From IMG/VR virus record IMGVR_UViG_3300050821_008385, positions 1-59,660 of that record: 59,660 nucleotides of DNA. One strand, given 5' to 3'. The notes beneath the pieces were generated by a model. It saw only the letters and a program-made list of their open reading frames with translations, made no database searches and was not told the DNA's origin. Positions 51,396-58,936 of this stretch are shown here, one piece after another (within the stretch, counting starts at the first letter, position 1; each line of letters starts with the position of its first letter). This stretch comes from a virus. Made by a program: the position numbers and the translations under genes.

Positions 51396-51620
51396 TCATT
51401 TTTCAGGGGCCTTTTTGCGGATGGCAACAGCGATTTCCGGCATCCCGGAATGACTGGCTATTGCCGCGCACCGCTCGCGTTCCTCGGTTACGGCTTCGGT
51501 GATAGCGAACTCAATCCGGTCAGCAGTAAAGTGCCATTCTTGATCTACTTCTGAGTTACCGTTACCAGCGCCCGTTACCAAATCATCGGCGACCTCCTCT
51601 GCCCTCTCGCGCGGGGTCAT
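51396..51620 (-). CDS. MTPRERAE-family small protein, copy 1
   Basis: 74 residues. It begins MTPRERAE as does the upstream gene, so these are tandem paralogues. Rest is helical with an acidic middle (DRIEFAITEAVTEERERC). Function unknown. Confidence 0.55.
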   Translation of the reverse strand: MTPRERAEEVADDLVTGAGNGNSEVDQEWHFTADRIEFAITEAVTEERERCAAIASHSGMPEIAVAIRKKAPEK

Positions 51621-51883
51621 CAGATGCCTGCCTTTCTGCGGAGGGCGGCGAGAGCGGCTGAAGCAAGGAACCCGTATCCGCTTTTTGTGCTGTCGCAGCC
51701 GTATGTCATCTCCTCGTCCATTTTCCCGATAGCCTGCGCCATCACCTCAATCGTCGCCTCGTCATCCGCCAGCAGCGCGCGAACGTGCTCGGTGAGTACT
51801 TTTTCAAGGCGCTCTTTAACCTCTAGGCGCGTCATGGTGTACCATTCTTGGGCTTCGGCCTCTGCCCTCTCGCGTGGGGTCAT
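51620..51883 (-). CDS. MTPRERAE-family small protein, copy 2
   Basis: 87 residues. N-terminus MTPRERAE, then an EEWY-like helix and a segment IEVMAQAIGKMD. Its centre recalls the EEMAQAIHADI segment in the protein at 52083, and both end in AALAALRKK-type helices. Function unknown. Confidence 0.55.
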   Translation of the reverse strand: MTPRERAEAEAQEWYTMTRLEVKERLEKVLTEHVRALLADDEATIEVMAQAIGKMDEEMTYGCDSTKSGYGFLASAALAALRRKAGI

Positions 51884-52086
51884 TGCTTGGGGGGTTCTTT
51901 CGTAATAGCGCCTTCAAAACACACACCTCTGGCTTTGGGAGGCACTGCGTTTGCGTAAAATCGAGGGTCTATGGACCATGCTGACGCCTCGTCGGCAGCC
52001 AGCGCCTCTAGGCACCGTTCTTTTGTCTCGAACGGTCCGTGAATGCCAATATTCGTGCTGAAGATGAACAGGAAAAACCATGTCAT
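51880..52086 (-). CDS. Hypothetical protein with hydrophobic start
   Basis: 68 residues; TWFFLFIFSTNIGI resembles an anchor or signal segment, then ETKERCLEALAADE and several Cys and Pro. Unknown. Overlaps both neighbours slightly. Confidence 0.5.
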   Translation of the reverse strand: MTWFFLFIFSTNIGIHGPFETKERCLEALAADEASAWSIDPRFYANAVPPKARGVCFEGAITKEPPKQ

Positions 52087-52442
52087 CCAAGGGCCTTTTT
52101 GCGGAGGGCGGCGAGAGCGGCGCAGGCAGTTTTTCGATAATCATCTTGTGTTTTTGGAGTCAGCGCTTGCCATGCTAGCGGCTTCATTGCGGTGAGGTCG
52201 CGGGCAGCGTTTTCCATAATGTCTGCATGAATTGCTTGGGCCATCTCCTCAATAGTTTCGACGTAATCCGCCACTAGCGCGCGGCCGTGCTCGGCGGCGT
52301 CAATCAAATCGAACTGCAATGAACCAATGGCATCGGCGCATTGCCGGTAAATCGGGTCGAGCAGATGACGCGAGCCAAGTTCTCGTTTCAGCTCGTCAAG
52401 CTGTTCTATCGTCCAGCGAGGCTTAATCTCGCGGGCGTTCAT
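52083..52442 (-). CDS. CADAIGSLQFDLIDA family protein (paralogue B)
   Basis: 119 residues from ATG 52442. Shares LKREL and the RQCADAIGSLQFDLIDA segment with the 3566-3925 protein. The second half differs and carries the EEMAQAI and AALAALRKK stretches also found in 51620-51883. This looks like a mosaic of small-gene modules. Function unknown. Confidence 0.65.
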   Translation of the reverse strand: MNAREIKPRWTIEQLDELKRELGSRHLLDPIYRQCADAIGSLQFDLIDAAEHGRALVADYVETIEEMAQAIHADIMENAARDLTAMKPLAWQALTPKTQDDYRKTACAALAALRKKALG

Positions 52443-52525
52443 CCGACAATCCGATCGATAATGCCCTCGCTGCACAGCACAATAAGACCGATGGCAGCGA
52501 TAGCGAGCCAGTTGAGCCAGGTCAT
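52439..52525 (-). CDS. 28-residue membrane peptide
   Basis: ATG 52525 with GGAGG five bases upstream. A single membrane helix (WLNWLAIAAIGLIVLCS) then a polar end. Stop overlaps the next ATG. First gene of the leftward operon that faces the three-operator region. Confidence 0.6.
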   Translation of the reverse strand: MTWLNWLAIAAIGLIVLCSEGIIDRIVG

Positions 52526-52541
52526 TGAATCCTCCATAAGT

Positions 52542-52629
52542 CGCGACAGTCGCATCTTTGTGTGCACCCCGCAAGCCAAAAGATGCGCTTGTCGCACAAA
52601 ACCTCCCGTGCTAGGTTGCGACCATCGCG
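52542..52629. promoter_or_regulatory. Divergent control region with three dyad operators
   Basis: CGCGACAGTCGCA (52542-52554), TGCGCTTGTCGCA (52584-52596) and TGCGACCATCGCG (52617-52629). They separate the leftward membrane-peptide operon from the rightward XRE gene. This is the densest operator group in the genome and has the layout of a repressor-controlled switch, with autoregulation possible. Promoter boxes are not clear. Confidence 0.6.
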
Positions 52630-52645
52630 ATATCAGGGCTGGTTA

Positions 52646-52864
52646 ATGACGCATTATGAGTTAAAGGCATTGCGTGCGCGTCTTAAAATGACGCGCCGAA
52701 AGATGGCGGAGGAGCTCGGCATCTCGACCAGTCGCTTGATCGATTTCGAGATGGGGTTTACGCGCGGCCGGCGCACACCGGCTGTTATCCCGCGCTCTAT
52801 CGAGCTGGCGCTGCTCGAAATCGCCAGGCAACGTGAAGGTGTGCGTATGGCTCGGGTAATCTAG
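52646..52864 (+). CDS. XRE-family HTH regulator (candidate repressor)
   Basis: 72 residues. RARLKMTRRKMAEELGISTSRL is an XRE-type helix-turn-helix; the rest is short, with a Pro/Arg segment and a helix ending in VRMARVI. There is no peptidase or dimerisation domain. It lies just beside the three-operator region, so it is the prime candidate to bind the genome-wide dyad. Confidence 0.7.
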   Translation: MTHYELKALRARLKMTRRKMAEELGISTSRLIDFEMGFTRGRRTPAVIPRSIELALLEIARQREGVRMARVI

Positions 52865-52868
52865 GCAC

Positions 52869-54452
52869 TTACGGACATTGAGTAATCGTGCCCGACACGT
52901 TGGCCTGCATTCCCGTAATAGCCCCAGAACACGTTGTTGGGAGACGCGTTTCAAAGACGCCCCAGCTAGAGGCTTCAATGTGCGAAAGCGACGGCATGGT
53001 GCCGTGGACAAAAGCCGTGTGCCACCCGCCATCGGTATCGGGTCCGCCACCCGCATTTGCCTCCCAGACGATGTCTCTAGCTTGCGTGCCCGAGAAACAA
53101 AGCGTGTAAGGCGTGACGGTATCGAAATTTAGTGCGGTCATATGACTGGCCGAAATAAAGCTGGCCTCGTTGATAAACAGATAGTTGCATGGGTTCGCCA
53201 CGGCGGCTGATGTCAGCGTCTCGCTGCCAACGCTTTGCGAATTGTTGACTGTAAAAACGCCGGTTCCAGGGAAAGCAAAGCCGGACACGATGCCGGTCAC
53301 GGTCGTGTTTGCCGCAACTCCAGCACCCGTTATTACCTCACCAATATAGACGGTGCCGGTGGCGACAGCGGTGATGGTCAGCGTCGTGCCGCTGATGCTG
53401 CCGGTAAAGCTGCCTGCCCCGGTATCGCGTGCATTGGAGTTATTGCAATGGATGTTAACTGCGCCCGACCACCCGGACGCCAGATCAACAGCGTCATGAC
53501 CATCCCAGACGATGCATTGACCAAAGATATGATCGAACTTAATATTCGATAGATGGGTAAACGCCCCGTTCAAATAAAAGGCTGCACCATCATTGTAAAG
53601 CGGACCGCCATCATAGTGCCCGTTAAATTCACATATAGAATCACTTATCGTTGTTCGCGCTCCCCCTCCGCTCGGCGAAGTGAAACAAGCATGATAAACA
53701 TTATCAACCGTCCAATTGCTGATAATGGTGTCGCTGTAATTAGCGTTGATGCCAAAGCATGTATGACCTTCGTACAGGCCGATAATCGTCATTTGAAAGA
53801 CAGGAGCATCAAGCGTGCCGGTTGGCAAGCAATTCGAGTCAGTGGCCACGCCAATACCTGCCATATTGCTTATCGACGAACCAAATATGTGCGCAAATGC
53901 CTGTGGGCGACCGTTGGCGATACCCACACTGTTACAAAACGCGCTCGTACCGTTGAACTCATTTTGCCCAATCATGATAATGTTTTTCCACGTCACGCCT
54001 TCATAACCCATCGTGTCAAAGACGCAGTTGTTCGTCGCGTTGGTCTTTGCCGCATCCGGTACATAGAGATAGGGCTGGGTGAGGGCTGGGTTGCTGCCGG
54101 TGAGCGCATCGTCGGGGCCGAAGCCGGCGAACTCGAAGAGCGTGGCCCCATGTCCAGGGGCGGCGACCTGAGTGACAAGCTTGCAGCCGGGAAAGGGTAT
54201 GACCACCGGTAGTCCCGTTGCGAGGGCAAAGTTGATGCCTGGCGCGTCGTCGTTGGTCGCGTTGTTTTGATTCCACGTTGACGCGCCTGCGCCAGTCCCG
54301 CAGGTGGCGCCATAGTCGCGCGGATCAGCGAAGAGACCCGGCTGCACGGCGGCGTGTGAGGCGGTGCCCAGCAATAATATATTGCCAATGGATTGACTCG
54401 CGGGCCACAAAAGCGCCAACGCGACCAGCAATCGCCAGTACCTCAAGTTCAC
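52869..54452 (-). CDS. Exported beta-helix protein (tailspike or pectate-lyase-like)
   Basis: 527 residues. Signal-like N-terminus (LLVALALLWPASQS, with an alternative cleavage near SHAA). Then DPRDYGATCGTG, the usual start of pectate-lyase-3-like beta-helices, followed by repeated strands with Asn/Ser/Gly. A second domain (SGTTLTITAVATG and VGSETLTSAA) is a common tail-protein insert. It is convergent with the XRE gene. Possibly a depolymerase. Gene orientation is opposite to the other tail genes. Confidence 0.65.
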   Translation of the reverse strand: MNLRYWRLLVALALLWPASQSIGNILLLGTASHAAVQPGLFADPRDYGATCGTGAGASTWNQNNATNDDAPGINFALATGLPVVIPFPGCKLVTQVAAPGHGATLFEFAGFGPDDALTGSNPALTQPYLYVPDAAKTNATNNCVFDTMGYEGVTWKNIIMIGQNEFNGTSAFCNSVGIANGRPQAFAHIFGSSISNMAGIGVATDSNCLPTGTLDAPVFQMTIIGLYEGHTCFGINANYSDTIISNWTVDNVYHACFTSPSGGGARTTISDSICEFNGHYDGGPLYNDGAAFYLNGAFTHLSNIKFDHIFGQCIVWDGHDAVDLASGWSGAVNIHCNNSNARDTGAGSFTGSISGTTLTITAVATGTVYIGEVITGAGVAANTTVTGIVSGFAFPGTGVFTVNNSQSVGSETLTSAAVANPCNYLFINEASFISASHMTALNFDTVTPYTLCFSGTQARDIVWEANAGGGPDTDGGWHTAFVHGTMPSLSHIEASSWGVFETRLPTTCSGAITGMQANVSGTITQCP

Positions 54453-54455
54453 TCC

Positions 54456-54878
54456 TTATAAGACGAGCCGTTCGCCGGCTTCGCGCAACCGCTGCGTACT
54501 CGGCTTTTCGGTGCGGGTCGGGATTTGCCACCATTCCAATTGAGCGCGCACATCATCGAGGCTATAGCAGGTGGCGACCGAGCCCCCGGCTGTTTCGATC
54601 TGCGCGTGCACAGCGATTTGCTCGGCACTTATCCCGCCTTTACCGCCGCGCTTGGGACGCGCGCCAGGTTTCTTCATTTCGAGAAAGTACGCGTGTCCGC
54701 GATAAAGGATAAGGATATCAGGAACGCCGGCCTTGAGACCCATGCCCTTAAGAATCGCACCGCGCAGGCGCCCTCCCCCGCCGTGGCCGATGGTCGTCCA
54801 CCACACGTTGCCGCTGAGCGCCCAGCCGAAAAAGGTGGCGATTTGCGTTTGAAGCGTCTGTTCGGCATGGCCCCGCAT
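54456..54878 (-). CDS. VRR-NUC nuclease
   Basis: 140 residues. GHGGGGRLRGAILKGMGLKAG followed by VPDILILYRGHAYFLEMKK (D...E-x-K) and SAEQIAVHAQIETAGG is the VRR-NUC signature; these enzymes cut branched DNA. Three bases separate it from the beta-helix gene, so they share a transcript. Odd location, far from the early genes. Confidence 0.8.
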   Translation of the reverse strand: MRGHAEQTLQTQIATFFGWALSGNVWWTTIGHGGGGRLRGAILKGMGLKAGVPDILILYRGHAYFLEMKKPGARPKRGGKGGISAEQIAVHAQIETAGGSVATCYSLDDVRAQLEWWQIPTRTEKPSTQRLREAGERLVL

Positions 54879-54888
54879 TAAGGTTCGA

Positions 54889-54918
54889 TTGTACCACTGC
54901 TTGCGTCGTGATACAAAT
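54889..54918 (+). promoter_or_regulatory. Promoter of the adhesion module
   Basis: TTGTAC at 54889-54894, 17-base spacer and TACAAA(T) at 54912-54918. The same -35 and spacing are found at 46789. The divergent VRR-NUC gene starts 11 bases to the left. Confidence 0.5.
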
Positions 54919-54920
54919 AG

Positions 54921-54938
54921 CCCCCTAGAGTTTGGGGG
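54921..54938 (+). promoter_or_regulatory. Hairpin partly covering the ribosome site of 54948
   Basis: CCCCC pairs with GGGGG across an 8-base loop. The following GGGGGAG, five bases before the ATG, is partly in the stem, so folding could reduce translation of the exported fibre-like protein. Confidence 0.45.
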
Positions 54939-54947
54939 GGAGCCTCG

Positions 54948-56951
54948 ATGCGCGTTGCCCTGCGGCTCATCCCCGCCATTGTTGCTGCTCTTCTTGCCAC
55001 TGCAGGCACGGCCTTTGCCCAGGTCTGCCCCGCCGGGAGCACCTGTACTCCGCTTGAAACCTACATCTACGGCCAGGCCGCGGCGACCGCCCCCTATGCG
55101 GCTAGCCTACGCATTCCGGTCGCTCCCAGCGCTTCAGCCAGTGCTCTACTCTACATCCCCCTTAATGTCGTCGTGACGTTGGCCGATGTTCAGACATTGA
55201 CCAACAAGACGCTGACAGCCCCTACCATAGCCGGTGGGGCATTGTCCGGCACATTTAGCGGCAATCCCACCTTTTCGGGTATTCCGGTCTTTAGCGGATT
55301 ATCGACAGGAACCATTGCGTCGGGCAAGAACCTCGGGCTCGATGCCAGCAACAACCTCGTTGTCGCGACGGTATCGGGCGGTGCAGGCAACGTCACCACG
55401 GGTGGCACGCTGACCTCCAACCAACTCGTCATCGGCAGCGGCACAACGACGGTGTCGGCGCTGGGATCGCTTGGCACAACGACGACCGTGCTGCACGGCA
55501 ACGCCGCGGGCGCGCCGAGCTTTGGTGCTGTCGTGGCGGGCGACGTCTCAGGCGCACTCGCCGTCGCCAATCTGCCGACCCTGGCGGCGAGCCACTTCTT
55601 TGCCGGTGATGTGAGCAACCGCCCGATTGACGCTTCAATCACAGGCGATCTGGGATTCGGTACAGCGGCGGCTGGGTCTGTCACCGGCACGGTGACCGGA
55701 TTGCAAGGACGCGCCGTCCCCTCGGGCGTGACGACAGACGGCCAGCTTTTGATCGGCAACACCTCCACCGGCAACTGGAATAAGGCAACGCTAACGCAGG
55801 GAACCGCTGTCACAATCACCAACTCGGGTGGCGGGATCACGATTGCCGCGACCCCGGCGGTCGGCAATGTCTCGGGGTGGGGAACAGGTGTCCTGACGGC
55901 GGTCGGAACAGCGGCAACCGGCACAGGCGGTATTGTGCTGGCGACGTCCGCATCACTAACAACGCCGACAATTACAGGCGCAGCGCTGAGCGGCACGCTT
56001 ACCGGGACCCCGACGTTTTCAGGCAACCTGACATTCTCAGGCCGTCCGATTTTTTCAGGGACGCTGACCGGCACACAAGTTGGTTGTCTTGGGCTTGATT
56101 CTGGCAATAACTTGACTGTTGCCGGCGCAGCGTGTGGCACAAGCGCGGGCGCTACCGGGTTTGGCGTAGACGGCGGCGCTGCGTCGAGCGCGGTTACGGC
56201 AGGCGGCACGATCGGCAACACTGTGCGTCTGGTCAAGATAGCAACCGGCTGGGCTTCGGGAACCTTAACGCTACCGGCAATCTCGGCCGTCTCGGCAGAT
56301 ACCTGTATCCGCATCGAGGACGGCGGCAATTTTGTCGATGGCACACACACCGTAACGGTGGCCGGCAACGCCGCCGACGCGATCAATGGCGGATCGACCG
56401 GCGGGAACACGGGCGCTTTTGTCAGTCCCGGCCTCGGCATGGCGTTCTGCGTGACGGCAACGCACAACTGGAACATGCTGGTCAGTTCAGCGATTGCCGC
56501 GACGACCGCGGCATCGCATCAGTTTTTTAATGCGCTGTCGGCCAATGGGGTGATCACCTCGGCACAGCCCTCGACAGCCGATGTCTCGGGGCTGGTGTTT
56601 TCGGCGTCTGTCGGATGGGTCGCAACGGTTAACCCGAACAACGCCACGGTCCTGGTGCTCCCGGCGAACGCCACGGTAACGAGCATTGTCGGCGCGGTGG
56701 AAACGGCAACCGGCAATACGTCAACTGTTTCAGTCAACAAGGCGTCTAGCGGGACAGCCTGTAGTGCCGGTACAGCGCTCCACAGTGGTTCATTTAACGC
56801 CAACGGGACAGCGGCGACAAATCAGACGCTCACCGTTACGTCCAGCGCAGTAACCTCGGGGCAGCGGTTGTGCCTGCAAACGACAGGGACGACAGCGTGG
56901 ACTTCGGGCACGGGAATTGGCGGGATCACCGTCAATTACACGATCCCATGA
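54948..56951 (+). CDS. Exported tail-fibre-like repeat protein
   Basis: 667 residues. Sec signal peptide (LIPAIVAALLATAGTAFA, cleavage before QVCPAG). The mature protein carries repeats as in phage fibres: TLTNKTLTAPTI, SGNPTFSGIPVFSG, and later GTPTFSGNLTFSGRPIFSG. The end is beta-rich with Thr/Ser. Typical phage fibres lack signal peptides, so an exported fibre is unusual. It may be assembled in the periplasm, coat the cell or be a relic of fusion. Confidence 0.7.
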   Translation: MRVALRLIPAIVAALLATAGTAFAQVCPAGSTCTPLETYIYGQAAATAPYAASLRIPVAPSASASALLYIPLNVVVTLADVQTLTNKTLTAPTIAGGALSGTFSGNPTFSGIPVFSGLSTGTIASGKNLGLDASNNLVVATVSGGAGNVTTGGTLTSNQLVIGSGTTTVSALGSLGTTTTVLHGNAAGAPSFGAVVAGDVSGALAVANLPTLAASHFFAGDVSNRPIDASITGDLGFGTAAAGSVTGTVTGLQGRAVPSGVTTDGQLLIGNTSTGNWNKATLTQGTAVTITNSGGGITIAATPAVGNVSGWGTGVLTAVGTAATGTGGIVLATSASLTTPTITGAALSGTLTGTPTFSGNLTFSGRPIFSGTLTGTQVGCLGLDSGNNLTVAGAACGTSAGATGFGVDGGAASSAVTAGGTIGNTVRLVKIATGWASGTLTLPAISAVSADTCIRIEDGGNFVDGTHTVTVAGNAADAINGGSTGGNTGAFVSPGLGMAFCVTATHNWNMLVSSAIAATTAASHQFFNALSANGVITSAQPSTADVSGLVFSASVGWVATVNPNNATVLVLPANATVTSIVGAVETATGNTSTVSVNKASSGTACSAGTALHSGSFNANGTAATNQTLTVTSSAVTSGQRLCLQTTGTTAWTSGTGIGGITVNYTIP

Positions 56952-57157
56952 GAACGCTCGCCCTGATCCTTGCTGTCGCGGCTGTGGCGGCTCTCTGGAC
57001 GACGCGTGGTGATGCGTGGCTCGTTCAAGTGCCTGCCGGGGGGGCACCGCCGTCGTGCAATACGGTGGGGGTCAACTTTACGGCCAGTGCCACAGGCGGG
57101 ACATTTAACTTTACGGCGAGTGCTACGGGCGGAGCGTTCAACTTTACGTGTAACTGA
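56948..57157 (+). CDS. Exported 69-residue repeat protein
   Basis: Starts within the previous stop (ATGA). Signal segment (LALILAVAAVAALW, cleavage near GDA), then a FTASATGG unit repeated twice plus FNFTC. Small and secreted. Role unknown, part of the exported cluster. Confidence 0.6.
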   Translation: MRTLALILAVAAVAALWTTRGDAWLVQVPAGGAPPSCNTVGVNFTASATGGTFNFTASATGGAFNFTCN

Positions 57158-57168
57158 AGGCAACGGAT

Positions 57169-57744
57169 ATGAAGCGCAAATACCTCTATGTCGCTGGGCT
57201 GCCGTTGCTCTTTGCCGGCGCGGCCTTTGCGGCGACGGTGACAGGCTCGATCGGCACCTCGACGACATTTGGCGGCATCCTGCAACTGTTTGGCTCGACC
57301 TCGGGCAGCGTCTCGCTCGATACGCCTGCGGTGTCGGGATCAAACACCCAGCATCTGCAAGCCGCGACCGGGACGATTGCCGATATCGATGTCGCGCAGA
57401 CCTGGACCGCGACCCAGACATTTGGCGCCGTGATCGGTGCGGTCAATGCGCAGTCAGGCACGACGTATACGCTAGCGGCAACCGATTGCGGCAAGACGGT
57501 CGTCATTACCAACGGCAGCGCGATTACCTTGACGACGCTCAACAGCATTCCGGCGGGGTGCGCGATTGCGGTGGAACAGGGTGGCGCGGGTCAGATCACC
57601 GTCGCCAATGGCTCGGGTGCGACGCTGACCTCGGCTCACAGCTATACCAAGACCTTTAACGCGGCGGGTGCCATCATCGGGCTGTTTGTCGACACCAACA
57701 GCGGCACCAACGCGCATTATGTGCTCACGGGTGACGGCGCCTAA
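57169..57744 (+). CDS. Exported tail-fibre-like protein
   Basis: 191 residues. Signal peptide (YVAGLPLLFAGAAFA, cleavage before ATVTG). Mature part has two beta domains: DIDVAQTWTATQTF as in fibre shafts, then a Gly/Ala/Thr-rich strand repeat. Followed directly by the sulfotransferase ATG. Confidence 0.65.
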   Translation: MKRKYLYVAGLPLLFAGAAFAATVTGSIGTSTTFGGILQLFGSTSGSVSLDTPAVSGSNTQHLQAATGTIADIDVAQTWTATQTFGAVIGAVNAQSGTTYTLAATDCGKTVVITNGSAITLTTLNSIPAGCAIAVEQGGAGQITVANGSGATLTSAHSYTKTFNAAGAIIGLFVDTNSGTNAHYVLTGDGA

Positions 57745-58514
57745 TGCTGCACTTTATCTCTGGTCTGCCGCGTTCCGGCTCGACGATGCTTGCCGCTATC
57801 CTGCGGCAGAACCCGCGGTTTGACGCCGGGATGACGAGCCCGGTGGCGCGGGTCTTTAAAGGCATCGAGGACGCGACATCGGGGCAGAACGAGACATCGG
57901 TGTTTTTGACCGACGATCATCGCGACGCGATGCTGCGCGCCATTTTTGGTGTGTATTGGGGTTCCGATCGCCTGGTGATTTTTGATACGTCGCGGTTCTG
58001 GTGCGCCCGATTGCCGGTGTTGGCAAGACTGTTCCCCGACAGCAAGATCATCGTCTGCGTCCGCGAGATGGGCTGGATCGCCGACAGCTTTGAGCGGCTT
58101 TACCGGCGCAACGGGCAGCGGCCATCGGCGATTTATGGCTGGGACACGGATGGGACGGTGTGGTCGCGCACCTCGGCGCTGATGGCACCAACGGGTGTTG
58201 CCGGTTATGCGATCAACGCAGTGCGTGAAGCGGTCGCAGCAGAGGAAGCGCCTCGTCTTTTGCTGATCGATTACGAGGAGCTGTGCAAGTCGCCGCGCGA
58301 TCAACTTGGCCGGCTTTATGATCACATCGACGAGCCGTGGTTCGACCACGATTTCTCAAATGTCGAATATACGGCGGGCGAATTTGACCGGCAGCTTGGG
58401 GCCGAGGGACTGCACACGGTCAGCGGCGCGGTCGAGTGGCGCCCGCGGCAGACGATCCTGCCTCCTTCGCTGTTTGAGCAGTACAACGGACCAAACTTTT
58501 GGCGGCAGGCATGA
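57744..58514 (+). CDS. PAPS-dependent sulfotransferase
   Basis: 256 residues. SGLPRSGSTML at 6-16 is the 5'-phosphosulfate loop. A strand-helix IIVCVRE at about 100 is the 3'-phosphate part. WRPRQ and C-terminal elements match. It transfers sulfate from PAPS to a sugar or protein group. No signal peptide, so it acts in the cytoplasm. It sits between exported proteins, suggesting a surface or virion target. Confidence 0.8.
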   Translation: MLHFISGLPRSGSTMLAAILRQNPRFDAGMTSPVARVFKGIEDATSGQNETSVFLTDDHRDAMLRAIFGVYWGSDRLVIFDTSRFWCARLPVLARLFPDSKIIVCVREMGWIADSFERLYRRNGQRPSAIYGWDTDGTVWSRTSALMAPTGVAGYAINAVREAVAAEEAPRLLLIDYEELCKSPRDQLGRLYDHIDEPWFDHDFSNVEYTAGEFDRQLGAEGLHTVSGAVEWRPRQTILPPSLFEQYNGPNFWRQA

Positions 58515-58936
58515 AGCGACGATCGTTCCTTGCTCTTGCGGCAGCTCTCGCGGCGACGCCGTCGTTGCGGCCGGTCTGGGCGCAAGAGCGCCATTTTGGC
58601 GTGGTCTACGGCGCTAAGACGCGGATCATCCGCCGGATTGTCATTCCCGACACCAACGACGAGTTGGTCGGCGTCCGGGACCGTCTGATCGACGGGGAGG
58701 CGATGGCGCTCTTCCAGTTGCCGCATTCCTTTGGCCGAGAGGAAATCCAAGCGGCGCTCGGGCCTCCTGCGCATTCCGGCCGGTGCTGCCGTGTTCGCGA
58801 CGGTGTTGTGATCGAAGTCATCATGGCCGACCCGGCGGTTGACCCGACGATCAACGGCGACCTGATCGTCCAGTCGGACGAGGCGGGACACGGCTGGGTT
58901 TGGGATGGTGTGCGGCTATCGGAGCCGGTGGCATGA
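58511..58936 (+). CDS. Exported protein with Tat-type signal
   Basis: 141 residues from ATG 58511 (ATGA overlap). MKRRSFLALAAALAATPS fits the twin-arginine pattern R-R-x-F-L, with cleavage near VWA. The mature part (FGVVYGAKTRIIRRIVIPD, then LVGVRDRLIDGEA) resembles small proteins found in tail operons of phages. Unknown role, probably exported folded. Confidence 0.7.
   Translation: MKRRSFLALAAALAATPSLRPVWAQERHFGVVYGAKTRIIRRIVIPDTNDELVGVRDRLIDGEAMALFQLPHSFGREEIQAALGPPAHSGRCCRVRDGVVIEVIMADPAVDPTINGDLIVQSDEAGHGWVWDGVRLSEPVA

Noticed and set aside
53553-54212. 219-residue plus-strand open frame
   Set aside because: Antisense to the beta-helix gene with signal peptide and DPRDYGATCGTG start.
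55190-56476. 428-residue minus-strand open frame
   Set aside because: It is antisense to the repeat-rich gene 54948-56951, whose signal peptide and repeats are clear. The Pro/Val-rich content is what the complement of Thr/Gly codons gives.
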